Assembly (NCBI GenBank): GCA_964510315.1
Contig: CAZEAP010000030.1
Location: forward strand, 1-42,271
Origin: CAZEAP01 sp964510315
GTDB taxonomy: Bacteria; Planctomycetota; Brocadiia; SM23-32
Length of the DNA: 42,271 nt
Direction of reading: 5' to 3'
Within the stretch, counting starts at the first letter, position 1; each line of letters starts with the position of its first letter. The notes below the pieces were generated by a model. That model saw only the letters and a list, made by a program, of their open reading frames with translations, searched no databases and was not told the DNA's origin. The position numbers and the translations under genes were made by a program. This document shows, piece by piece, positions 17,666-25,623 of the stretch.

Positions 17666-18265
17666 CTAAAGCTCCGTGCGAGACTGTATGATCCTCGTTA
17701 TCAGGCCGTAATCCAGGGATTCTTCGGCGTCCAGCCAGTAGTTGCGGCGGGTGTCTTGCTCGACCTGCTCCAGCAGCTGGCCGGTCTCCTCGGCGATAAG
17801 GGAATTTATTCTCTGGCGGATTTTCAGTATCTGGTCGGCTTCGATCTCGATGTCGGCCGTCGAACCGCTCACGCCGGCGGAGGGCTGGTGGATCAGAAAA
17901 CGGGAGTTCGGGAGGGTGAGGCGGTTCTCCTTCTCCGCCGCCAGCAGCACGATTACCGCCGCGCTGGCGGTCAGCCCCGTGCAGATGCAGCGAACGGGCG
18001 CGCCCACGAACCGCGCCATGTCGTAGATGCCGAATCCCGCATCCACACTGCCGCCCGGGGAGTTGATGTAGATGTCGATGGGCTCCTCGGGGTCCTCCTC
18101 GTCCAGCAGCAGCAGCCTGGAGGTGACCTTCTCGGCCACCTCGGCGGTGATCGGCTCGGCCAGGATGATCGTGCGTGAGTCCAGCAGCCTCTCCTCAAGG
18201 CCCCGTCCCTCCGGCTCACCCTCTTCCTCGTTGCAGACCACGCGGCACTGAAGCTCGTTTTTCAT
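17666..18265 (-). CDS. clpP: ClpP-family serine protease subunit
   Basis: This 199-residue protein is the proteolytic subunit of a Clp-type ATP-dependent protease. The catalytic triad is visible: Ser101 in GLTASAAV, His126 in FLIHQPSAG and Asp171 in EQDTRRNYWLDAEES. NSPGGSVDAGFGIYD supplies the oxyanion-side strand. The residue after Ser is Ala where ordinary ClpP has Met (ASMG), so this is a divergent paralogue, perhaps a second ClpP in the genome. No clpX, clpA or tig is adjacent. AAGGAG lies six bases before the ATG and a strong promoter candidate is 39 bases upstream. It begins the long minus-strand run toward the secretin. The N-terminal 20 residues are acidic and Cys-containing, unlike a normal ClpP axial loop. 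Confidence 0.9.
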   Translation of the reverse strand: MKNELQCRVVCNEEEGEPEGRGLEERLLDSRTIILAEPITAEVAEKVTSRLLLLDEEDPEEPIDIYINSPGGSVDAGFGIYDMARFVGAPVRCICTGLTASAAVIVLLAAEKENRLTLPNSRFLIHQPSAGVSGSTADIEIEADQILKIRQRINSLIAEETGQLLEQVEQDTRRNYWLDAEESLDYGLITRIIQSRTEL

Positions 18266-18303
18266 CGGACTCCTTATCGAGATTTTGTATCCAGTCCGAA
18301 TGC

Positions 18304-18332
18304 ATTTTAGCCCAAGGGCATGGGCTTTTCAA
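18304..18332 (-). promoter_or_regulatory. Candidate sigma70-type promoter for clpP
   Basis: On the minus strand TTGAAA (18332-18327) and TAAAAT (18309-18304) are separated by 17 bases, each matching five of six consensus bases. The predicted start of transcription is about 30 bases before the clpP ATG. It may serve the whole downstream run through the secretin. Confidence 0.6.
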
Positions 18333-18393
18333 AAAATACGGCCCCGCAAGCGCCTTTAAGCGCCGGAAAAGCCATGGAGCGGAACAGCCCACC

Positions 18394-18414
18394 GTCCGGG
18401 GGCTCCGCCCGGAC
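18394..18414. repeat. GC-rich palindrome upstream of clpP
   Basis: GTCCGGG and CCCGGAC form a perfect 7-bp stem with a 7-base loop, at the edge of the repeat island. It has no T-tract on either strand. It resembles the REP-like palindromes scattered in many bacterial genomes. Confidence 0.4.
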
Positions 18415-18479
18415 CCCCGCCCCGCCCATTTGACGGCTTCACCTCAGGGATGTAGATTCGATGAAAGCAGCAGGCAAAA

Positions 18480-19062
18480 GGAACCACGGAGCGAGGCGGA
18501 CGGAAAAACGGGAACCACGAAGAACACGGAGGGCACGAAGGACACGAAGATAGACAACGGCAAAGATGGGCACAACGGCCGGGGGAACCGCAGAGGACGC
18601 AGAGGGACGCAGAGTAAAGCAACGGTCAAACGGAACTACGGAGGGAGGCGGACGGAAAAACGGGAACCACGAAGAACACGGAGGGCACGAAGGAGAAAGA
18701 CGACAAACAAAGGGCACAACGGCGAACGAAACCGCGGATGCTTGCGCGCCTCGGGCGGGGCCGACGAAGGAAGACAACGAACAGCCCGACAGCTCAACAA
18801 CCGGGAACTCTGTGCTGCCTACTGCTCACTGCCTACTGACTACTGGATCCACCACGGAGGGCACGAAGGACGCGAAGGAAGACAACGAACAGCCCGACAG
18901 CTCAACAACCGGCGTTTTCGAGCTGGCCACTCGTCACTGGCAACTGGCCACTGCCGTTTGTCCACCCCGTTGGGGCCGGGCCAGGATGGCCCGGCACTGC
19001 GGGCAGGGATGCCCGCGCCACAACGCTGACTACTGGATCCACCACGGACGGCACGGAGGGAG
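18480..19062 (+). repeat. Mosaic repeat island (left copy)
   Basis: Non-coding DNA built from degenerate 10-12-base words such as ACCACGAAG, CACGGAGGG, CACGAAGG and CGCAGAGGA, followed by phased words of the ACTGGCAACTGG and CTACTGACTACTGG kind. Perfect internal direct repeats are 50 bp at 18493-18542 and 18645-18694, and 40 bp at 18765-18804 and 18873-18912. Several blocks recur in reverse orientation in the island at 41395-42271, for example about 95 bp around 18765-18860. Open frames crossing it are low-complexity and read in several phases, so I treat it as non-coding. It lies between divergent genes, so it could influence clpP or the polyferredoxin gene. Confidence 0.85.
18975..19016. 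repeat. Two tandem REP-like hairpins
   Basis: GCCGGGCCA-GGA-TGGCCCGGC (18975-18995) is followed three bases later by GCGGGCA-GGGA-TGCCCGC (18999-19016). Both are perfect stems of nine and seven base pairs. They interrupt the mosaic words of the left island and are absent from the visible part of the right island. There is no T-tract, so an intrinsic terminator is unlikely. Confidence 0.6.
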
Positions 19063-19211
19063 GTACAACCGTTCGTGGAGCTTTGATCCTTGGGCCTTGA
19101 GCCCTACTTCCGTTACTTCCGACTTCAGCCTTCTTTAGTTTAACGCTCAGCTCTTCACGGTATATGCGGCAAAACGTTTTCGAGATCGGATGATTCCTCC
19201 AGGGGGCGTCG
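19063..19211. other. Intergenic leader of the polyferredoxin gene
   Basis: Between the repeat island and the GTG at 19212 I see no gene. A weak promoter-like pair, TTTAAC and TATATG with a 16-base spacer, lies near 19140-19166. AGGGGG lies about six bases before the GTG. Confidence 0.3.
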
Positions 19212-21683
19212 GTGGCAAAGAAAAGGAACCTGTGGCCGCGGCGGGCGCGGCGCATCGTGCAGGCGCTGGCGTTTTTGCTTTTCCTCGTTTTCATCATCCG
19301 GGCACCTTCCCTGGCGGCCCCCCACCGGCGGGCCGACTGGCTGATGCGGTTCAGCCCGTTCAGCGGGCTGGGGGCCTCGATCTCGGCATGGGACCCGATA
19401 GCCGCCTTCTGGCCGGCCTTGATTCTCCTCGTGGGCGCTCTCGTGCTGGGACGCTACTTCTGCGGGTGGGCCTGCCCCCTTGGGACAACCTTTGACGTCG
19501 TCGACCGCGTTGCCGGCCGGGGTCCGAACACCCGGAAGCCTCTCGGAGAGGAGGTCGACTTCGAGCACCGGCGGGGGCGGCGGGTCAAGTATTACCTGCT
19601 GGCGGGTTCTCTGGCGGCGGCCTTCGTGGGGGTCTCCGCTTTCGGGCTGCTGGACCCGCTTTCCATCGCGACGCGCAGCTACGTGCTCGTCGTCCACTCC
19701 TACCTCACAAAGGCGGTCACGGAGCTGCTGGCTGCGGTGGGCTTGTCCGGCGCCGCCGAAGCCGCCGGCTCTTTCCTCGGGGCCGAGGCCGAGCCCCTCT
19801 TCCAGCTCCACCTGCTGACGCTGCTTGTCCTGCTGGGCCTGCTGGGCCTGGAGCTGGTGCGTCCGCGGTTCTGGTGCCGCTACCTCTGTCCGCTGGGCGC
19901 TCTCTACGCGCTGGCGGGGAAGGCCGCCCTCACCAAGCGCCGCGTCGGGGAGAAGTGCATCGAGTGTGGCCGCTGCGCGGAAATCTGCCCGATGGACTGC
20001 ATCTCGCGCGACGGGCACCGCACCCTGAACGGGGAGTGCATTCTGTGCCTGGACTGCCAGGCGGTCTGCCCGACGCAGGCGGTCAGTTTCTTCGGGCGTG
20101 CTCCGTCCGAACAGAAGGCGGAAGTGGACCTGACGCGGCGGGGCGCCCTGGCGGCCGTGGCTGCCGGCGCGCTGACCTATCCCCTTTACCGGCTCAACCC
20201 GGCGGCAAAGCGCGCCAAGGGCGATCCGCTGATCCGCCCGCCGCTGGCCGGACGGGACATTGACGAGTTCCTCAGCAAATGCCTCCGCTGCGGGCAGTGC
20301 ATGCGGGTCTGCCCCACGCAGGTGATCCAGCCCGCCGGAATGGAAGCCGGCCTGGAGGGGCTGTGGACGCCCCGGCTGGTGCCCCGGCTCGGCTACTGCG
20401 TCTACGAGTGCGACGCCTGCGGGAAGGCCTGCCCCTCCGGGGCAATCCCCGCTTTCGACTTAGAGGAGAAGCACCGCACCGCCATGGGCCTGGCCTACCT
20501 CGACCGCACGCGCTGCATCCCCTGGCGGGGCGACCAGCGGCGGGACGAAGAAGGTTTCGTGGCCGATAAACACAACTGCGGCGTCTGCGAGGAGGTCTGC
20601 CCCGTCCCGGGCAAGGCCATCCATTTCCGCCGTGTCTATCCCGGCGCGGGCGGGGGGCGCGGCGAGGGTCGCCGGGAAGGCGACAGAAGCCAGGAACTCC
20701 GACTCCCTTACGTTCGGCAGGACTCATGCGTGGGCTGCGGTTTCTGCGAGTCCGCCTGCCCCGTGCAGGGGAAGGCCGCCGTCCGCGTCACCGGCGGATT
20801 CCGGGAACTGCCGGAACCCCCGGCGGCCGCGGCCAAAGCCCCCGAGACCGCCGAAGCACTTCCGGAGAAGACCGACGGCCTCCGGCTGGCCGGCCCCAAG
20901 ACGACCTACACCGGCGGAGACGAGCTGTTCGAATACATCAACGGCGGCGCCGATCCCTACCTGACCTTCAACTTCGTGCGGGTCACCAACGCCCAATACA
21001 CCGACGGCGCCAACAAGCTCAGCGCCGACCTATGGGAGTTTGAGACGCCGGAAGACGCCTTCGGTGCCTTCGCCAAGGACCGCCGGGGCGAGGTCGCCGA
21101 CATCGGCGAGGAAGCCAGCATGCAGGGCGCGTCCCTGTGGGCCTGGGCGGGACGCTATATGCTGGCCGTCCTCGACATGGGCGAGACGCCGCCCGCGCGG
21201 ACCAGAGAGCTTGCCTACCGGACCCTCGAGGCGCTCGATGCCGAACCGGCTTCCCGGCCGGAGATCTGTCGGCGGCTGCCCGAGGGCGACCTCAAGACCG
21301 CCGAGGTGCTCTTCATGCGGGACGCGGCTCCGCTGTTCAACGTGAAGCTGGCCGAGAACTGGATACCCGACGGCACGTTCGGCATCACCGGTGGGGCCGT
21401 GGGCGCCTACGGGCCATACGACGTTCGCTCGGACGACCTGCCGGCGGCCCTGCTCCTCGTGCGGCACCCCCGGCCGGCTCCGGCGCGCGAGGCCGCCGAA
21501 CGCCTCGCCAAGTTGCGCCGGGAGTGGGGCGACGAAGAGGTCGCGGGGCAGCCGTGGGTGGTCTTCCGTGCCTCCGAGGCCAACTACTGCGCAATCGGCA
21601 GGGAAGGCGACCTCTTCGGTGCCGCCTTCTTCATGCCCACCCGGCAGGCCGCCGAGGAACTGCTCGAACGGGCGCTCCGTTGA
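19212..21683 (+). CDS. NapH-NapG-like polyferredoxin fused to a DUF6599 domain
   Basis: This 823-residue protein starts at GTG 19212 with AGGGGG upstream. Residues 1-230 are a NapH-like membrane part with several helices and two CxxxCP motifs (CGWACP at 84-89, CRYLCP at 222-227). Two 4Fe-4S motifs follow, CIECGRCAEICP (249-260) and CILCLDCQAVCP (276-287). At 305-328 a twin-arginine stretch, DLTRRGALAAVAAGALTYP, looks like an internal Tat signal. After it comes a NapG/MauM-like ferredoxin part with four more Cys clusters, beginning at 357, 396, 456 and 506. Residues 555-823 match DUF6599 (LFEYINGGADPYLTFNF). NapG and NapH pass quinol electrons toward periplasmic enzymes; here they are one chain. 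The electron acceptor is unknown, and the Tat segment implies the second ferredoxin half may be periplasmic. Confidence 0.88.
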   Translation: MAKKRNLWPRRARRIVQALAFLLFLVFIIRAPSLAAPHRRADWLMRFSPFSGLGASISAWDPIAAFWPALILLVGALVLGRYFCGWACPLGTTFDVVDRVAGRGPNTRKPLGEEVDFEHRRGRRVKYYLLAGSLAAAFVGVSAFGLLDPLSIATRSYVLVVHSYLTKAVTELLAAVGLSGAAEAAGSFLGAEAEPLFQLHLLTLLVLLGLLGLELVRPRFWCRYLCPLGALYALAGKAALTKRRVGEKCIECGRCAEICPMDCISRDGHRTLNGECILCLDCQAVCPTQAVSFFGRAPSEQKAEVDLTRRGALAAVAAGALTYPLYRLNPAAKRAKGDPLIRPPLAGRDIDEFLSKCLRCGQCMRVCPTQVIQPAGMEAGLEGLWTPRLVPRLGYCVYECDACGKACPSGAIPAFDLEEKHRTAMGLAYLDRTRCIPWRGDQRRDEEGFVADKHNCGVCEEVCPVPGKAIHFRRVYPGAGGGRGEGRREGDRSQELRLPYVRQDSCVGCGFCESACPVQGKAAVRVTGGFRELPEPPAAAAKAPETAEALPEKTDGLRLAGPKTTYTGGDELFEYINGGADPYLTFNFVRVTNAQYTDGANKLSADLWEFETPEDAFGAFAKDRRGEVADIGEEASMQGASLWAWAGRYMLAVLDMGETPPARTRELAYRTLEALDAEPASRPEICRRLPEGDLKTAEVLFMRDAAPLFNVKLAENWIPDGTFGITGGAVGAYGPYDVRSDDLPAALLLVRHPRPAPAREAAERLAKLRREWGDEEVAGQPWVVFRASEANYCAIGREGDLFGAAFFMPTRQAAEELLERALR

Positions 21684-21744
21684 GCCCTGAGCCCCGCCTC
21701 ATCCGGCGCGCACGTGCACAGGCTTCTCTCCCTTGAGCCCCCAA

Positions 21745-22311
21745 ATGCCTGGACAAGGCACCCGAAGATGGCTCCGATACGCCCTGATGGGGGCCATTGT
21801 GATCGGGCTGGTGGTAATGGCTTTGCTGGCCCTGCGGATGGTGGCTTCCCATTGGGGCCGCGCCGCAACGGATCGGAGAGCAGGTCTCTACGGAGAGGGC
21901 TCCGCCGGGGCGGGGCTGACCCCCGAGAGCACCCCCGGGGAGGTTGTGGAGGTCTTCCTGCGGGGCCTCCGGAACGACGATGAGGAGCTTATCGCCTCCC
22001 TCACCCCGGCCGAGACGGAGGCCGAGGTGCTGAGGGAATATACCCGCAAGCGCGGCTTTGGGGCGAAGGTGACGCCCGGCGCGGCTGCGCGGCTCAACGC
22101 CGCCGCGCTCCGCCGCAAAGCCGCGCTTTTCGACCCGTCCGGCGCCGAGATAATCTCCGCCACCATCGGCGGCGAGAGGGCCACGGTCGTCGTCCGGGGC
22201 AGGAACGTGCGCACCGGCGAACCGTCTCTGCTGCGGGTGCGCCTGATCCGAGAAGACGATGTGTGGCGTGTCCATCGCGCCGAGACGGCCCGCCCGGCGT
22301 GGGCCCGGTAG
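21745..22311 (+). CDS. Single-pass membrane protein, NTF2/DUF4878-like
   Basis: This 188-residue protein starts at ATG 21745. A TTG at 21733 would add four residues; neither start has a clear ribosome-binding site. A basic N-terminus (GTRRWLRYALMG) precedes one hydrophobic helix (about 15-34). The outer region contains TPGEVVEVFLRGLRNDDEEL and VWRVHRAE, a pattern common in DUF4878/NTF2-like lumenal domains that bind small ligands or partners. It follows the polyferredoxin gene by 61 bp in the same direction, so co-transcription is likely and it may be an accessory subunit. I do not recognise a specific family, and no function is assigned. Confidence 0.72.
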   Translation: MPGQGTRRWLRYALMGAIVIGLVVMALLALRMVASHWGRAATDRRAGLYGEGSAGAGLTPESTPGEVVEVFLRGLRNDDEELIASLTPAETEAEVLREYTRKRGFGAKVTPGAAARLNAAALRRKAALFDPSGAEIISATIGGERATVVVRGRNVRTGEPSLLRVRLIREDDVWRVHRAETARPAWAR

Positions 22312-22327
22312 CACGGCTGACGACCGC

Positions 22328-23401
22328 TCAGAGTTGCCCCTCTTCGAGCATCAGCCGGAGCGGGAACTCCTCCTGCTCCAGCGGCGGCTCGATGCGCCGA
22401 TGGGCGCGGGCGGACTCGTAGATGGACATCACCACCTCGTGGTCCTTCAGGGCCGACTCCATCGACAGGGGGTGCGAGCCGCCTTCGCGGAGGAACCGTG
22501 CGAACTCCCGCCAGACCGTCGTCATGGCGCCGCGGCGCTCCTCGGACTCGATCTCCACTTCCCTGTAGCCCCCGCCGGCCTCGTCCTGTATCAGCAGGGG
22601 CGGATCGTTCCTGTCGCCCGGCCGCCAGAGACGTCCCTCCGTCCCGAACACCTCGTAGTCCTGATACTGCCGCGGCCACGGCAGGCGGACGTCCCCGCAG
22701 AGGACCTCCGCCCGGACGCCGGATTCGAACTCGAAGACGCCGAATCCGCCGTCCTCGACCGGATGGCCGTAGCGGTAGCTGCCGGAGCGCTTGTGGCCCA
22801 TCCCCTTCGGCTCGTCGGGGTCGGGTTTCTCCCGGTGTATTTGGCCCAGCAGCCAGCTCACCTCCCCATCGGCGGCCAGCCAGCGGACCGAATCCACGGC
22901 GTGGGTTCCGTCGCTGAGGACGTCGCCGGCGCAGCTCGCCCGGATCAGCTCGATCTCGCCGATCGCCCCCTGTTCCATGAGTCGGCGCATCTGCACCATG
23001 ACGCGGCTCATCCGGCGCTGGTGGGTGACGACAAGGCGGCAGTCGTTCGTCCGGCACGCTTCGGCCATTGCGCGTGCCTCGCCCATGGAGACGGCCATGG
23101 GCTTCTCGCAGACGATGCCGGCGGCGCCGGCCTCCGCGGCGGCGATGGTGAGTTCCGCGTGGGAGGAGTTGTCGGTGGCAACGCCGACCACCTCCGGCTC
23201 CTCCGCCTGGAGCATGGCTTCGTAGTCGGTGTAGGCGGCCGCGCGGCCGAACTCCTCGACCAGTTCCTGCGCCCGCTCTTCTATAAGGTCGCAGACGGCA
23301 ACCAGGTCGAACTCGCCGGTCTCCGCCATAGCCGCGGCGTAGGCCGTTCCCCTCTTGCAGCCCACAATGCACGTTCTGAACGGTGCTTCCGAAGTGCCCA
23401 T
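22328..23401 (-). CDS. Gfo/Idh/MocA family oxidoreductase
   Basis: This 357-residue protein has an N-terminal Rossmann fold (strand CIVGCKRGTAYA, a degenerate glycine motif) and the family signature CEKPMA with Lys100 in EKP. DGTHAVDSVRW carries the conserved Asp/His pair of the C-terminal domain. These NAD(P)-dependent enzymes oxidise or reduce sugars, inositols or sugar acids in the cytosol. The start at 23401 is chosen because GAGGAG lies about eight bases upstream; the longer frame to 23461 has no similarity in its extra part. It follows the isomerase/epimerase-like gene by 43 bp, a common pairing in sugar catabolism. It is convergent with the membrane-protein gene, with a gap of 16 bp. 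The substrate is unknown. Confidence 0.92.
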   Translation of the reverse strand: MGTSEAPFRTCIVGCKRGTAYAAAMAETGEFDLVAVCDLIEERAQELVEEFGRAAAYTDYEAMLQAEEPEVVGVATDNSSHAELTIAAAEAGAAGIVCEKPMAVSMGEARAMAEACRTNDCRLVVTHQRRMSRVMVQMRRLMEQGAIGEIELIRASCAGDVLSDGTHAVDSVRWLAADGEVSWLLGQIHREKPDPDEPKGMGHKRSGSYRYGHPVEDGGFGVFEFESGVRAEVLCGDVRLPWPRQYQDYEVFGTEGRLWRPGDRNDPPLLIQDEAGGGYREVEIESEERRGAMTTVWREFARFLREGGSHPLSMESALKDHEVVMSIYESARAHRRIEPPLEQEEFPLRLMLEEGQL

Positions 23402-23444
23402 CGGATCAACTCCTCGGACTTGAGAAAAACGCCTCGCCGACGCG

Positions 23445-24299
23445 TCAGGACGGCGATTCACCCCGCCCGAAGTCGGGGTCCAGGCTCCGCGCGAAGTTCA
23501 GCGCCTCCGCCAGGGCTTCCTCCCGCGTTTTGCCCTCTACTGGATCGATCTCGAACACCATGGCCAGCCCGTCGGGGTCCGGGGCGTTCTCCGCCAGCAC
23601 TCGATAGACCTCCTCCAGCTCGGCGTCGCCCCGGCCGGGGACCGCTCCCCTGATCGTCAGGCGGAGCGGGCTGAACCCCGGCGCCACGTGGGAATCCTTG
23701 AAATGCGTGCCCACGACGTAGGGAGCCATCGCCTCGGCGGCACGGATGGGCCGCTCGCCGACCAGGAAGGGATTGGCGGTGTCGAAGAACACGCCCAGGT
23801 GCGGGGTGCGCTCACACAGCTCCGCCAGGTCGCACCCGTAATGGCCCGTGTTGTGGATGCCCAGGGGGCAGCCGGCCCGGTAGGCCGCCTCCGCCAGGGG
23901 CGCCAGAACCTCCGAGAAGCGATCGAGCTGCTCCTTCAGGGACGGCTCCCGCATGAAACGATGACAACGCCCCAGGCCCGTGGTGCACGCGGGCGCGCGC
24001 ATGTCGTCCGCAAGCTCCTCCAGGGCCTCCAGCACAAAGTCGGTTCCCCGGCGGACTTCGTCCGGATCCTCCGACAGGTAATCGAAGCCGACGCCGAGGG
24101 TTGCGCGGGCGTCGAACTCGCGCAGCCAGCCGGCGAGTTGCTCCCGGCGGCCGGGCTCCATTCGCATCAGCCGCCGCGCGCTCCAGCCGGTGACCTCCAG
24201 GTCGTTGGAGGCCAGCAGCTCCAGTTGCGCGCGGTATCGGTCGTCCGCTTCGTAGGTAAGGCCACTCATCCATCCGCCGCCTACTACGCCCCAGATCAT
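23445..24299 (-). CDS. Xylose isomerase-like TIM-barrel protein (sugar phosphate isomerase/epimerase)
   Basis: This 284-residue protein has the AP endonuclease 2/xylose-isomerase-like barrel pattern. Metal-site candidates lie in CPLGIHNTGHYGCD, VFFDTANPFLVGE, GTHFKDSH and the closing MVFEIDPVE. It probably isomerises or epimerises a sugar or inositol derivative with a divalent metal. ATG 24299 is chosen because AGGAG lies six bases upstream and the protein starts directly with the first strand, MIWGVVGGGWMSG; an ATG at 24314 is weaker, and longer extensions are unsupported. It is the first gene of a two-gene unit with the Gfo/Idh dehydrogenase. The left-edge isomerase and the sulfatases suggest the same theme of unusual sugar use. 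Confidence 0.88.
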   Translation of the reverse strand: MIWGVVGGGWMSGLTYEADDRYRAQLELLASNDLEVTGWSARRLMRMEPGRREQLAGWLREFDARATLGVGFDYLSEDPDEVRRGTDFVLEALEELADDMRAPACTTGLGRCHRFMREPSLKEQLDRFSEVLAPLAEAAYRAGCPLGIHNTGHYGCDLAELCERTPHLGVFFDTANPFLVGERPIRAAEAMAPYVVGTHFKDSHVAPGFSPLRLTIRGAVPGRGDAELEEVYRVLAENAPDPDGLAMVFEIDPVEGKTREEALAEALNFARSLDPDFGRGESPS

Positions 24300-24771
24300 C
24301 TGTTGCTCCTGCATTGCGTCCCGGAATCGTGACGGGCCGCGATGGCCCGCCGTTCTAAACAGTGCGGAGGCTATCGGTCCGCCCGACGGCACCGCAAACG
24401 AATCGGGGGATTCCGGGCCGAATTGCTCGCCCACGGCCTGAGTGAAAGGAATCGCCCCTGCCACGCGCACCACAAGGCCGTCCCGAGACGGACGCGCGCC
24501 CCTTCGAATGTTGATTGCCGGCATGCGAAGGTCTACCCTCCCGGAGGTATGACATGGAGGCTCCGGCGACGCATGTTCATCTATGCCGCAGCGGCGGTGG
24601 GCCCTTTTGGCGCGTGCCCTCCAGCGGCCGACCGGGTACGGGGCGGCGGCGGCGAGCAATTCCCCGCGCGTCCGCGCGCCCGCCGCGGGGCGAGTGCGAC
24701 CCCGCGTTTTCGGAACCTTTTTCTTCCCGGCGAGGGTGGGTACCATGTGGTGGCAAAGAAACTGTTCCGCG
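24300..24771. other. Intergenic region without a supported gene
   Basis: This stretch separates the divergent isomerase-like and superoxide reductase genes. The open frames here are rich in Arg, Pro and Gly and read as GC-driven noise. One frame from 24549 starts with a lipoprotein-like sequence, but its ribosome-binding site abuts the ATG and the frame continues out of phase into the next gene. No RNA gene or repeat is recognised, and no promoter for the minus-strand isomerase gene could be picked. Confidence 0.5.
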
Positions 24772-24800
24772 TTGACGGCGTGTTCCCGATGGCCTATAAT
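24772..24800 (+). promoter_or_regulatory. Near-consensus sigma70-type promoter for the superoxide reductase run
   Basis: TTGACG (24772-24777), a 17-base spacer and a perfect TATAAT (24795-24800) form the best promoter in the window. Transcription should start near 24807, giving a leader of about 120 bases before the ATG at 24926. No binding site for a known oxidative-stress regulator was recognised. Confidence 0.7.
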
Positions 24801-24925
24801 GCCGTTTGGGTTCCGGGGGACGCAGGGAACCCGAACACGTCGTTTCCCGCGCACGGGGGACTGTGCGAGCCGGACAGACCGGGCCGAAAGTTTGTTTTTC
24901 TCTTTTCCGAGGAAGGGAGCTGCAC

Positions 24926-25321
24926 ATGTGCGCAAAGGCCAGGCCTGAGCAGTGCGAGGATGATCTGTTCTGCGGAGTCAACGTGGTAGCCGACCCGGGC
25001 GATATGACCGACCTGGAGAAGAAGCACGTTCCGGTGATCAGTGCGCCCGACTCGGTCGCAAAAGGGGAATGCTTCGAGGTCACCGTCGAGGTGGGCAAGC
25101 ACCTGGAACACCCCAACGAGACGGGACACTTCATCCAGTTCGTGGAGCTCTACGCGGACGAGACCTACCTGGGGCGTCAGCACTTCACCGCGGTGAAGAC
25201 CTGTCCGGTCGCCACCTTCTGCGTGCAGCTCGAGCACGTGCACGATAAGCTGCGCGCCTTCGAGCGGTGTAACCTGCACGGGACCTGGGAAGGGGGCAAG
25301 CCGCTGACGGTGACCGGCTGA
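24926..25321 (+). CDS. Class II superoxide reductase (neelaredoxin/desulfoferrodoxin family)
   Basis: This 131-residue protein reduces superoxide to hydrogen peroxide at a mononuclear iron. The ligands of the catalytic centre are all visible: His34 in KKHVPVI, His62 and His68 in EHPNETGHF, Cys115 and His118 in CNLHGTW. Lys33, next to His34, is the conserved charged residue. The four-Cys desulforedoxin domain of class I enzymes is absent; only Cys10 and Cys16 occur in the N-terminal extension. GGGAG lies seven bases before the ATG. It is the first gene after the strongest promoter in the window, and a ferredoxin gene lies 113 bp downstream. This enzyme is typical of anaerobes or microaerophiles exposed to oxygen. 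Confidence 0.95.
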   Translation: MCAKARPEQCEDDLFCGVNVVADPGDMTDLEKKHVPVISAPDSVAKGECFEVTVEVGKHLEHPNETGHFIQFVELYADETYLGRQHFTAVKTCPVATFCVQLEHVHDKLRAFERCNLHGTWEGGKPLTVTG

Positions 25322-25342
25322 AGCGCGCCGTGGGCGGTTTGC

Positions 25343-25371
25343 TTGACAAAAGGCGGCCGAGAGTGTATCTC
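25343..25371 (+). promoter_or_regulatory. Candidate promoter for the ferredoxin gene
   Basis: A perfect TTGACA (25343-25348) is followed after 17 bases by TATCTC (25366-25371), which matches only half of the consensus. It lies 22 bp after the superoxide reductase stop and may give extra transcription of the ferredoxin and later genes. Confidence 0.45.
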
Positions 25372-25434
25372 AGGCAGGCTGCGGCGTTTGCTGGAAACGC
25401 CGCCCGTGTGAACTCTTTACCTGCGAGGAGTCCG

Positions 25435-25623
25435 ATGAAGGTAGAGGTTACCGAAGACTGCATCGCGTGTGGGCTGTGCGTGGACACCTGTCCGGAAGTT
25501 TTCGAGATGGGGGACGAGTTCGCCGAGGTGATCGTCGACGATGTGCCCGAGGAATACGAAGACGCCGTGATCGACTCGGCCGAAGAGTGCCCGACCGAAG
25601 CAATCATCGTCGAAGAGGACTGA
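25435..25623 (+). CDS. Small ferredoxin, probably one 4Fe-4S cluster
   Basis: This 62-residue acidic protein begins MKVEVTEDCIACGLC. Cys9, Cys12 and Cys15 plus Cys52 in EECPTEAI are the likely ligands of one 4Fe-4S cluster; Cys19 is extra, as in other monocluster ferredoxins. It is a soluble electron carrier. GAGGAG lies five bases before the ATG at 25435; an upstream in-frame extension to 25330 lacks similarity and overlaps the promoter candidate. Its place between the superoxide reductase and Hsp20 genes makes it a candidate electron donor for the reductase, directly or through a rubredoxin elsewhere. That is inference, because superoxide reductases usually take electrons from rubredoxin. 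Confidence 0.93.
   Translation: MKVEVTEDCIACGLCVDTCPEVFEMGDEFAEVIVDDVPEEYEDAVIDSAEECPTEAIIVEED

Noticed and set aside
18480..19062. Left repeat island as a CRISPR array
   Set aside because: Repeats are degenerate 10-12-base words and longer irregular blocks without constant-length unique spacers, and no cas gene is near.
24549..24989. Possible small lipoprotein starting MTWRLRRRMFIYAAAA with an FGAC motif
   Set aside because: The ribosome-binding site abuts the ATG, the rest is Arg/Pro/Gly-rich without conservation signs, and the frame overlaps the superoxide reductase start out of phase.
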